Assembly (NCBI RefSeq): GCF_009467805.1
Contig: NZ_WIAY01000001.1
Location: forward strand, 438,982 to 502,981
Direction: 5' to 3'
DNA from: Stenotrophomonas nematodicola
GTDB lineage: Bacteria > Pseudomonadota > Gammaproteobacteria > Xanthomonadales > Xanthomonadaceae
Length of the DNA: 64,000 nucleotides
Numbering within the stretch: position 1 is the first letter of the stretch; the number at the start of each line of letters is the position of its first letter. The notes below the pieces were generated by a model that made no database searches, was not told the DNA's origin, and saw only the letters and a program-made list of their open reading frames with translations. This document shows, piece after piece, positions 33,807-40,942 of the stretch. The translations under genes were made by a program, and so were the position numbers.

Positions 33807-33922
33807 CCCTGCAGGCTAGCGGGTGGCGGCAAGCCTGCACAAGGGGAAACAGCGTCACTGCACCGCCCGGAGCGCCCTCGCCGCTTGCTACGCTGTGGCC
33901 CGGTTTCTTCAGGCAGCCTGCC

Positions 33923-34684
33923 ATGCAGCTTTCGCATCACCTCGTCCTGGTCACCGGCGGCGCCCGTGGCCTGGGGGAGCACCTGGTCCGCGCGTTCGCC
34001 CGTGAGGGCGCACAGGTCATCATCAACTACCTGCACAGCGCCGATGCCGCCGAGTCCCTGGCCGGCGAACTGGGGGCCAATGCGCTGGCCGTGCGCGCCG
34101 ATGTGACCGATCGCGCGGAGGTCAACGCCCTGATCGCTGCGGCGCGCCATCACTTTGGACGCGAGGTCAGCTGCGTGGTCAACAATGCCCTGGCCGCGTT
34201 CTCGTTCAATGGCGACGCCCGCGCCCCGGCCGACAGCATCGACTGGCAGGCCTTCAGTGCGCAGTTCGACGGCAGCGTGCGCGGTGCGCTCAACACGGTG
34301 CAGGCGACCCTGCCCGGCATGCGTGCACAGGGCTTCGGCCGGATCATCAACATCGGCACCAACCTGTTCCAGAACCCGGTGGTGCCCTACCACGATTACA
34401 CCGCTGCCAAGGCCGCGCTGCTGTCACTCACCCGCACCCTGGCCGGGGACCTCGGCCCGCACGGCATCACCGTCAACATGCTGTCCGGCGGCCTGCTGCG
34501 CACCACCGATGCCAGCGCGGCCACGCCCGCGGCGGTGTTCGACTACATCGCCGCCAACACCCCGCTGCGCAGCGTGACCACCCCGGCCGAGTTCGCCGAC
34601 GCAGCGCTGTTCTTCGCCTCGCCGTGGGCGCGCGCGATCACCGGCCAGAACCTGGTGGTGGACGGCGGACTGGTGCGCGACTGA
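33923..34684 (+). CDS. Short-chain dehydrogenase/reductase (FabG-like) with Thr in place of Ser
   Basis: A 253-residue NAD(P)-dependent oxidoreductase. The cofactor loop TGGARGLG is at residues 11-18 and the catalytic Tyr159-X3-Lys163 (YTAAK) is present. Two classical positions differ: the catalytic Ser, expected 13 residues before Tyr, is Thr146 (NIGTN), and NNAG reads NNAL (87-90). Thr can replace Ser in some SDRs, so activity is still plausible. Substrate unknown; automatic pipelines would call it a 3-oxoacyl-ACP reductase. The ATG at 33923 begins MQLSHHLVLVTGG. A MerR regulator starts 2 bp after its stop, suggesting shared control. Confidence 0.85.
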   Translation: MQLSHHLVLVTGGARGLGEHLVRAFAREGAQVIINYLHSADAAESLAGELGANALAVRADVTDRAEVNALIAAARHHFGREVSCVVNNALAAFSFNGDARAPADSIDWQAFSAQFDGSVRGALNTVQATLPGMRAQGFGRIINIGTNLFQNPVVPYHDYTAAKAALLSLTRTLAGDLGPHGITVNMLSGGLLRTTDASAATPAAVFDYIAANTPLRSVTTPAEFADAALFFASPWARAITGQNLVVDGGLVRD

Positions 34685-34686
34685 CC

Positions 34687-35095
34687 GTGCGCATCTCCGA
34701 TATCGCCCGGCGCAGCGGCGCCAGCCAGAAAGCCATCCGCCTGTACGAAGCACGGGGCCTGCTCGCCCCGGTGCCACGCATCAACCGCTACCGGGACTAC
34801 AGCGAGCAGGACCTCACCCTGGTGCTGCTGATCCGCCAGGCACAGGCGCTGGGCTTCCGGCTGGCCGAGGTCGTCGCTGTGCGCCGGCCCGATGGCAGCT
34901 TCGACGGTGATCGCCTGCAGGCGCTGCTGGCCCAGCGGCAGCAGGCGGTACGCGGTACGCGGCGACATTGCGCGGCTGCAGCAGCTGGACGCTGCGCTGA
35001 CCGTCCTGCGCGGCGACATCGCAGCGCTGGTCGCGCAGGGTGACGCCGGCGTACTGGACGCGTGCATCTCGGCGGGCGCCTGCGCCACGGCTTGA
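34687..35095 (+). pseudogene. MerR-family regulator broken by a 7-bp tandem duplication
   Basis: The N-terminal winged helix is intact (ISDIARRSGASQKAIRLYEA, then YRDYSEQDL). After codon 89 the frame shifts: the 7-mer CGGTACG occurs twice in tandem at 34946-34952 and 34953-34959. With both copies the protein ends at 35043 (118 residues, with a scrambled tail). With one copy removed the frame continues as RGDIARLQQLDAALTVL to a TGA at 35093-35095, giving 133 residues with a normal MerR dimerisation helix and a Cys-containing tail. The coding quality on both sides is good, so the lesion is recent or a sequencing error. GTG start at 34687, two bases after the SDR stop. Confidence 0.8.
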
Positions 35096-35148
35096 CTCTG
35101 CCCCACGGGGCAGACCGTAGCCTGCGCCCTTCTTCTTCGAGCGTCCCC

Positions 35149-35730
35149 ATGTCCAGATCGATCGTCATACTCCTTGGCCACCCCGATCACGACAGCCTGT
35201 GCGGCGGCCTGGCCGAGCGCTACCAGCAGGCCGCCCTCGCCGCAGGCCATCGCGTGCAGCTGTTCCGCCTGGGCGATATCGATTTCGACCCGGTGCTGCG
35301 GCATGGCTACCGGCAGATCCAGCCGCTGGAGCCGGGACTGCAGCAGATCAACGACGCCATCGCACAGTGCGAGCACCTGGTACTGGTCTACCCCACCTGG
35401 TGGGGTGGCATGCCGGCCCTGCTCAAAGGCTATTTCGACCGTGCGTTCCTGCCCGGGTACGCCTTCCGCTACCGCACGGACTCGGTGTGGTGGGACCGCC
35501 TGCTGAGCGGCCGCAGCGCGCGGGCGATCATCACGATGGACACCCCGCCCTGGTACTACCGCTGGGTGTACCGGATGCCCGGCCACCAGCAACTGAGGCG
35601 GACCATCCTGGACTTCTGCGGAATCCGGCCGGTGCGGATCAGCAGTTTCGGCCCGGTGCGCAGCGCCGACACCCGGACGCGCGCGCGGTGGCTGGCCACC
35701 GTGGAGCGCTTGGGCGCACAGGCGCGCTGA
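35149..35730 (+). CDS. Flavodoxin-fold NAD(P)H:quinone oxidoreductase
   Basis: A 193-residue cytoplasmic flavoprotein of the NQO1/MdaB/KefF group. The FMN/FAD phosphate loop is near the N-terminus (LLGHPDHDSLCGGLA) and the flavin-facing motif is YPTWWGGMPALLKGYFD, followed by FLPGYAFRY. It would reduce quinones by two electrons, protecting from redox stress. It follows the MerR gene by 53 bp, so the SDR, MerR and quinone reductase genes look like one redox-responsive unit. A SMAG-like repeat array starts immediately after its stop, so the 3' end of its mRNA would contain several hairpins. Confidence 0.88.
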   Translation: MSRSIVILLGHPDHDSLCGGLAERYQQAALAAGHRVQLFRLGDIDFDPVLRHGYRQIQPLEPGLQQINDAIAQCEHLVLVYPTWWGGMPALLKGYFDRAFLPGYAFRYRTDSVWWDRLLSGRSARAIITMDTPPWYYRWVYRMPGHQQLRRTILDFCGIRPVRISSFGPVRSADTRTRARWLATVERLGAQAR

Positions 35731-36192
35731 GCGACCTGACGCAGGCCCGTAGAGCCGGGCTCTGCCCCGCTGCCTTTCGTTGGGTATCCCACGATCTGAC
35801 GCAAGCCGGGTAGAACCCGGCTCTACAAGGCTGCGCTTTGCCTGGGTGTCCCACGATCTGACCCAAACCCGTAGAGCCGGGCTCTGCCCGGCTGCCTTTC
35901 GTTGGGTGTCCCACGATCCGACCCAAACCCGTAGAGCCGGGCTCTGCCCGGCGGCCTTTCGTTGGGTGTCCCACGATCTGACGCAAGCCGGGTATAACCC
36001 GGCTCTACAAGGCTGCGCTTTGCCTGGGTGTCCCACGATCTGCCCCAAACCCGTAGAGCCGGGCTCTGCCCGGCTGCCCTTCGTTAGGTATCCCACGATC
36101 TGACGCAAGCCGGGTAGAACCCGGCTCTACAAGGCTGCGCTTTGCCTGGGTGTCACGCGATCTGACGCACGCCGGGTAAAACCCGGCGCTAC
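35731..36192. repeat. Tandem SMAG-like (GTAG-ended REP) array, eight palindromes
   Basis: This roughly 460-bp non-coding stretch is built of 60-62 bp units. Each has a GTAG-tailed palindrome and a constant linker reading about GTGTCCCACGATCTGAC. Heads in direct orientation (GTAGAGCCGGGCTCTGCCCGGC) start at 35749, 35871, 35931 and 36053. Heads in inverse orientation (GCCGGGTAGAACCCGGCTCTAC and variants) occupy 35805-35826, 35987-36008, 36109-36130 and 36171-36192. The linkers keep one orientation throughout. The family matches my memory of SMAG elements of Stenotrophomonas maltophilia, a REP class. No RAYT transposase is in the window. The array lies between two convergent genes. Confidence 0.85.
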
Positions 36193-36440
36193 CGCTTCGG
36201 CGGGGTTGGGCCGCAGCTGTCGCAACCGCCGCACGCGCCACCGCCGCCACTGGCGGGCGGGGCGATCTTCCTGCCCAGCGCCTGCAATGCGGCGCTGCGG
36301 TCGGGCTTGAGCAGCGCCAGCGCCAGGACGCCGCGCACCTTGCGCACGGTGCCCGGAAACTGCTTTTTCAGCACCACCCAGGCACTGAACAGGACGATCA
36401 GGGCGACCACCACGTACTGCAGGAACAGACCGGCGCTCAT
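36189..36440 (-). CDS. FeoB-associated Cys-rich membrane protein
   Basis: An 83-residue protein with one N-terminal membrane helix (about residues 5-24) and a C-terminal cluster Cys70-Cys73-Cys76 in CGGCDSCG. Proteins of this kind are often encoded directly after feoB and may help ferrous iron handling; no activity is proved. The start is the ATG at 36440, which overlaps the feoB stop by one base (TGATG). Its TAG stop (36189-36191) is the GTAG end of the last SMAG-like repeat of the adjacent array, so the repeat defines the C-terminus. Confidence 0.8.
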   Translation of the reverse strand: MSAGLFLQYVVVALIVLFSAWVVLKKQFPGTVRKVRGVLALALLKPDRSAALQALGRKIAPPASGGGGACGGCDSCGPTPPKR

Positions 36441-38299
36441 CAGCCGCCTCCCAGCGCCACGGTGAGCTGATAGGTGACCAGCGCGGCCAGGTAGGCCGCC
36501 GCGAACAGGTAGAAGGTGGCGAAACCGACCTGCTTCCACGAGTTGGTTTCACGCTTGATCGTGGCAAGCGTCGAGATGCACATCGGCGCATAGATGAACC
36601 ACACCAGCAGCGACAGACCGGTCGCCAGCGACCAGCCATGCGCCACCACCGGGGTCAGCGCCTGGATCGCGGCATCATCGTCGGGCGCGGACAGCGCGTA
36701 GATGGTTGCCAGCGACGACACCGCCACTTCCCGCGCGCCCATGCCCGGGATCAGCGCGATGCAGATCTGCCAGTTGAAGCCCAGCGGCGCGAAGAACACT
36801 GCCATCGCGTGGCCGATCTGGCCGGCGTAGCTGTAATCGATCGCCGGCATGGTCGCGTTCTCCGGCGCCCCCGGGAACGACAGCAGCACCCACAGCAGAA
36901 TGGTCAGCGACAGAATGATGCCGCCCACGCGCTTGAGGAAGATCATGCCGCGCTCGTACAGGCCCACCGCCAGATCGCGCGGGTGCGGGATGCGGTAGGA
37001 CGGCAGTTCCAGCATCAGCGGGTGCTCGCTCTTGTCGCGGCGCCACTTCTTCATCACCCATGACATCGCCAGCGCACTGAGGATGCCGGCCACATACAGA
37101 CCGAACAGCACCAGCCCCTGCTGGCTGACGAAGCCCCACAGGGTTCTGGCGGGAATGAACGCGCCGATCAGCAGCGCATACACCGGCAGCCGCGCCGAGC
37201 AGGTCATCAGCGGTGCCACCAGGATGGTGGCCAGGCGGTCGCGCGGGTCCTGGATGCTGCGCGTGGCCATGATCCCCGGCACCGCGCACGCGAAGCTGGA
37301 CAGCAGCGGGATGAACGACCGCCCGGACAGGCCGGCCGAGGCCATCATCCGGTCCAGCAGGAAGGCGGCACGAGGCAGATAGCCGGATTCTTCCAGCGCC
37401 AGGATGAAGGCGAACAGGATCAGGATCTGCGGCAGGAACACCACCACCCCGCCCACGCCGGCAATGATGCCGTCGGTGAGCAGGCTGGTCAGCGGCCCTT
37501 CGGGCAGTACCGCACCAACGGTTTCGCCCAGCCAGCCGAAGCCGGCGTCGATGCCGTCCATCAGCGGCGTGGCCCAGGCGAACACCGCCTGGAAGATCAG
37601 GAACATCACCACCACCAGCGTAAGCAGCCCGAACACCGGGTGCAGCAGCCAGCGGTCCAGCGCGTCGTCGATCTTCGCGGTGCGGGTCGGCATGCTCACG
37701 GCCGCGGCCAGGATGGCGCGGACGCGGGTGTGGTAATCCTCGCGGGTGTCAGGCGCCGCCACCGGTGCCTGCAGGTGCGGCACCATCGCGTCGAGGCGCT
37801 CGACCAGCGCGTGGGCGCCGTTGCGGCGCACCGCCACGGTTTCCACCACCGGCACGCCCAGCGCCTGTTCCAGCGCGGCAACGTCGATCCTGATGCCGCG
37901 ACGCTCGGCCGCATCGACCATGTTCAGCGCCACGATCATCGGCTTGCCCAGCTCGCGCAGTTCCAGCGCGAAGCGCAGGTGCAGGCGCAGGTTGGTGGCG
38001 TCGATCACGCATAGCAGCACGTCCGGCGCCGCCTCGCCGGGATAGAAGCCCCGGCACAGGTCGCGGGTGATCGCCTCGTCCAGGCTCGCCGGCTGCAGGC
38101 TGTAGGCCCCCGGCAGGTCGAGCACGGCGAACTCGCGGCCGGACGGCGCACGCAGGCGCCCTTCCTTGCGTTCCACGGTGACGCCGGTGTAGTTGGCAAC
38201 CTTCTGGCGGCTGCCGGTGAGCTGGTTGAACAGCGCGGTCTTGCCACTGTTGGGGTTGCCCACCAGCGCCACGCGCAGCGGAAGGGCCGCGGCGCTCAT
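36440..38299 (-). CDS. feoB: Ferrous iron transporter FeoB
   Basis: Inner-membrane Fe(II) importer of 619 residues. The N-terminal G domain has the P-loop GNPNSGKT (residues 14-21) and DLPGAYSL (G3). The C-terminal transport part has two gate repeats with conserved Cys (CAVPGIMATR and MTCSARLPVY). It is shorter than the E. coli protein (773), as is usual for Xanthomonadaceae FeoB. The ATG at 38299 overlaps the feoA stop by four bases. Operon feoA-feoB-Cys-rich protein; no feoC is present. A Fur-box-like site precedes feoA. Confidence 0.96.
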   Translation of the reverse strand: MSAAALPLRVALVGNPNSGKTALFNQLTGSRQKVANYTGVTVERKEGRLRAPSGREFAVLDLPGAYSLQPASLDEAITRDLCRGFYPGEAAPDVLLCVIDATNLRLHLRFALELRELGKPMIVALNMVDAAERRGIRIDVAALEQALGVPVVETVAVRRNGAHALVERLDAMVPHLQAPVAAPDTREDYHTRVRAILAAAVSMPTRTAKIDDALDRWLLHPVFGLLTLVVVMFLIFQAVFAWATPLMDGIDAGFGWLGETVGAVLPEGPLTSLLTDGIIAGVGGVVVFLPQILILFAFILALEESGYLPRAAFLLDRMMASAGLSGRSFIPLLSSFACAVPGIMATRSIQDPRDRLATILVAPLMTCSARLPVYALLIGAFIPARTLWGFVSQQGLVLFGLYVAGILSALAMSWVMKKWRRDKSEHPLMLELPSYRIPHPRDLAVGLYERGMIFLKRVGGIILSLTILLWVLLSFPGAPENATMPAIDYSYAGQIGHAMAVFFAPLGFNWQICIALIPGMGAREVAVSSLATIYALSAPDDDAAIQALTPVVAHGWSLATGLSLLVWFIYAPMCISTLATIKRETNSWKQVGFATFYLFAAAYLAALVTYQLTVALGGG

Positions 38300-38550
38300 G
38301 CCGGGGCTCCGGCGACGACCGCGGTCACCTGGATGCGCCGGGCCTCACTGCGGCGCAGGGCGAAGCGGGTGAACCCGACCTGCACCAGCAGCGGCTCGCC
38401 GCCGACCGGACCACGGGCTACCAGACGCACATCTTCTCCCGTCACAAACCCCAGCTCCTGGAGCCGGCGGGCGATGGCATCGTTTGCATGCAGTTCCTGC
38501 ACGGATTCCACCAGGGCGGAGCTGTGCAGAGGCAGATCGGACAGCGTCAC
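38296..38550 (-). CDS. feoA: Ferrous iron transport protein FeoA
   Basis: An 84-residue SH3-like cytoplasmic protein needed for FeoB activity. The FeoA pattern is clear: IARRLQELGFVTGEDVRLVARGP, then a GFTRFALRRSEARRIQV C-terminal strand. The GTG at 38550 is the likely start, with AAGG about 8 bases upstream. Its stop overlaps feoB by four bases, so the two are co-translated. Confidence 0.95.
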   Translation of the reverse strand: MTLSDLPLHSSALVESVQELHANDAIARRLQELGFVTGEDVRLVARGPVGGEPLLVQVGFTRFALRRSEARRIQVTAVVAGAPA

Positions 38551-38566
38551 AGAGCGCCTTCTGGTT

Positions 38567-38587
38567 GATAGGAATGGTTATCAATTC
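38567..38587 (-). promoter_or_regulatory. Fur-box-like sequence upstream of feoA
   Basis: Read toward feoA the sequence is GAATTGATAACCATTCCTATC. Its core TTGATAACCATT is close to the Fur consensus ATGATAATCATT. It lies about 20-40 bases upstream of the feoA start, the expected place for iron-responsive repression. AT-rich against a GC-rich background. Confidence 0.6.
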
Positions 38588-38670
38588 TAGCATCGCCGCG
38601 TCGCGTCATGGCCCGTGACCAATGGCCCGCTATGATCTGTACATGTATGGAGTAATCGCAGGCCCCCTCG

Positions 38671-39459
38671 ATGAGTGATGCACTACGGATAGAACGCAGC
38701 GGGTCGGTCCTGACCCTGTGGCTGAACCGCCCCGCCCTCCACAACGCCTTCGACGCGGCCCTGATCGCCCAGTTGACCGCCGCGCTGGAGGCCGCCGGCC
38801 GCGACGCCCAGGTCCGCGCGGTGGTGTTGGCGGGCCAGGGCGCCTCGTTCTCGGCCGGCGCGGACATGCAGTGGATGCGCGGCATGGCGGCGGCGAGCGA
38901 GGAGGACAACCGCCAGGATTCGCTGGCGCTGGCGCGTCTGATGCGCACCCTGGACGAGCTCCCCCGCCCGACCATCGCCCGCGTGCACGGCGCCGCGTTC
39001 GGCGGCGGGGTGGGCCTGGTGGCCTGCTGCGATATCGCCATCGCCAGCACCAGCGCGCGCTTCGGGCTGACCGAAAGCCGGCTCGGCCTGCTGCCGGCGG
39101 TCATTTCCCCGTACGTGATCGACGCCATCGGCCCACGCCAGGCGCGCCGCTGGTTTGCCACCGGCGAGCATTTCGATGCCGAGACCGCCCTGCGCATCGG
39201 CCTGGTACACCAGCTGATCGAACCTGAACGCATCGACGAAGCCGTGCAGCGCCAGCTCAGCCTCCTCGACAAGGCCGGCCCGATCGCCTCGTCCTCGGCC
39301 AAGGACCTGGTCCGCCGGGTGTCGGTGGGCCGCGACCGCGACGCTCTCGACCGCGACAATGCCGCGCTGATCGCCCGCCTGCGGGTATCGGCCGAGGGCC
39401 AGGAGGGCCTGGGCGCCTTCCTGGACAAGCGCGCCCCCCATTGGGTTACCCAGGACTGA
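38671..39459 (+). CDS. Enoyl-CoA hydratase, methylglutaconyl-CoA hydratase-like
   Basis: A 262-residue crotonase-fold enzyme. The oxyanion segment (SFSAGADMQWM) and GAAFGGGVGLVACCDIAIA are present, with the acidic residue of FGLTESRLGLLP. The first catalytic Glu (usually GG.EL) is Gly here (VGL), as I recall for LiuC-type methylglutaconyl-CoA hydratases. Together with HMG-CoA lyase downstream it suggests leucine or isovalerate breakdown, though the rest of a liu cluster is not in the window. It is 10 bp upstream of the VOC gene and divergent from feoA. Confidence 0.85.
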   Translation: MSDALRIERSGSVLTLWLNRPALHNAFDAALIAQLTAALEAAGRDAQVRAVVLAGQGASFSAGADMQWMRGMAAASEEDNRQDSLALARLMRTLDELPRPTIARVHGAAFGGGVGLVACCDIAIASTSARFGLTESRLGLLPAVISPYVIDAIGPRQARRWFATGEHFDAETALRIGLVHQLIEPERIDEAVQRQLSLLDKAGPIASSSAKDLVRRVSVGRDRDALDRDNAALIARLRVSAEGQEGLGAFLDKRAPHWVTQD

Positions 39460-39469
39460 GAACGCCACC

Positions 39470-39856
39470 ATGCTCGACCACATCGGAATCCGCTGCGCCG
39501 ACTTCGCCCGCAGCCTGGCCTTCTTCCAGCAGGCGCTGGCCCCGCTCGGCATCGGCGTGGTGATGCAGGTCAGCGCCGCCCAGACCGGCGACCACGACCA
39601 TGCCGGCTTCGGCCGCACCGGCAAGCCGGACTTCTGGATCGGCAACGCCCCCGGCGCCCACGGCGGCGTACACGTGGCCTTCAGCGCCGGCAGCCGCGCC
39701 GAGGTTGACGCCTTCCACCAGGCCGCATTGGCCGCCGGCGGGCGCGACAACGGCGCTCCCGGCATCCGCGAGTACTACCACCCCGATTACTACGGGGCGT
39801 TCGTGCTCGATCCGGACGGCAACAATATCGAAGCGGTGTGCCACCGCCCGGCCTGA
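39470..39856 (+). CDS. VOC/glyoxalase-family protein
   Basis: A 128-residue single-domain vicinal-oxygen-chelate protein. The pattern is that of small glyoxalase-like dioxygenases: MLDHIGIRCADFARSLAFF at the start (metal His4) and FVLDPDGNNIEAVCH at the end (metal Glu), with HGGVHVAFSA between. The substrate is unknown. It lies between the enoyl-CoA hydratase (10 bp) and the HMG-CoA lyase (about 190 bp), so it may act on a catabolic intermediate, but nothing in the sequence proves that. Confidence 0.83.
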   Translation: MLDHIGIRCADFARSLAFFQQALAPLGIGVVMQVSAAQTGDHDHAGFGRTGKPDFWIGNAPGAHGGVHVAFSAGSRAEVDAFHQAALAAGGRDNGAPGIREYYHPDYYGAFVLDPDGNNIEAVCHRPA

Positions 39857-40048
39857 CCCACCCGCCGGCCGCCCCGGCGGCCGCGCCATTCACCGCGGGC
39901 TGGCCGCTTTGCCGCCCATCCCGCGTATCCCCCTTTCGTGGCCCGCCGGGGAACGTGGGCCACCCTTGCCTGCCAGGACTCTACGTGACTTCTCCCCTGA
40001 CCCGCGCTCTCCCGGTTGCCCGCCCCGTCCCGTCACGGGAGCGCGCGC

Positions 40049-40942
40049 ATGGATGATTTCGTCCGCATCGTCGAGGTCGGCCCGCGCGACGGGTTGCAGA
40101 ACGAAGCCCATCCGGTGGCAACCGCCGACAAAATCGAGCTGATCCGCCAGTTGTCCCTTACCGGCCTGCGCACCATCGAGGCGACCAGCTTCGTCAGCCC
40201 GCGCTGGGTGCCGCAACTGGCCGACGCCGCCGAGGTCTATCAGGGCATCGACCGCCTCCCCGGCATCGCCTACCCGGTACTGGTGCCCAACGAACAGGGC
40301 TACGACCGTGCCCGTGCGGTGGGCGTGGACGAAGTGGCAGTGTTCACCGCTGCGTCGGAAACGTTCAACCGCACCAACACCAACGCCGGCATCGACGAGT
40401 CGCTGGCGCGCTTCGCGCCGATCCTGGAACGCGCCCGCGCCGACGGGGTCAAGGTCCGCGGCTACGTCTCCACCGTGCTGGGATGCCCTTACCAGGGCGA
40501 GGTGCCGGTGAGCGAGGTGGTGCGCGTGGCCACTGCGCTGTACGCGATGGGCTGTTACGAAATCTCGCTGGGCGACACCATCGGCGTGGGCACCCCGCGC
40601 AAGGCCCGCGCGATGCTGCATGCGGTCGCGGCCGAGCTGCCGATGTCGGCCCTCGCCGTGCACTTCCACGACACCTATGGCCAGGCCCTGGCCAACATCG
40701 ACGCCTGCCTGGACGAAGGCGTGCGCGTGGTCGATTCTGCCGTGTCCGGCGCGGGCGGCTGCCCGTACGCCAAGGGCGCCAGCGGCAATGTCGCCAGCGA
40801 GGATGTGGTGTATCTGCTGCACGGCATCGGCATGCGCACCGGCATCGATCTGCCGGCACTGGCGGCCACCGGCCGCTGGCTGGCGGCGCGGCTGGGCCGC
40901 GACACCGGCAGCAAGACCGGGAAGGCGCTGGCGGCCACATGA
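40049..40942 (+). CDS. Hydroxymethylglutaryl-CoA lyase
   Basis: Cleaves HMG-CoA to acetyl-CoA and acetoacetate, the last step of leucine catabolism. The 297 residues form a TIM barrel with the N-terminal EVGPRDGLQNE (metal Asp and catalytic Arg), VHFHDTYGQALANI (metal His pair) and the signature SGAGGCPYAKGASGN with the catalytic Cys. The ATG at 40049 is preferred over one 33 bases upstream because of GGGAG just ahead of it and the family start DFVRIVEVGPRDG. Its stop overlaps the next gene as ATGA, an unusual coupling to a cyclic di-GMP enzyme. Confidence 0.95.
   Translation: MDDFVRIVEVGPRDGLQNEAHPVATADKIELIRQLSLTGLRTIEATSFVSPRWVPQLADAAEVYQGIDRLPGIAYPVLVPNEQGYDRARAVGVDEVAVFTAASETFNRTNTNAGIDESLARFAPILERARADGVKVRGYVSTVLGCPYQGEVPVSEVVRVATALYAMGCYEISLGDTIGVGTPRKARAMLHAVAAELPMSALAVHFHDTYGQALANIDACLDEGVRVVDSAVSGAGGCPYAKGASGNVASEDVVYLLHGIGMRTGIDLPALAATGRWLAARLGRDTGSKTGKALAAT

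Noticed and set aside
35780..36103. Open frames inside the SMAG-like array
   Set aside because: They consist entirely of repeat translated in frame and vary with the repeats, so they are not genes.
35731..36192. CRISPR array
   Set aside because: The units are contiguous palindromic repeats with a constant linker, not identical repeats with unique spacers, and no cas genes are present.
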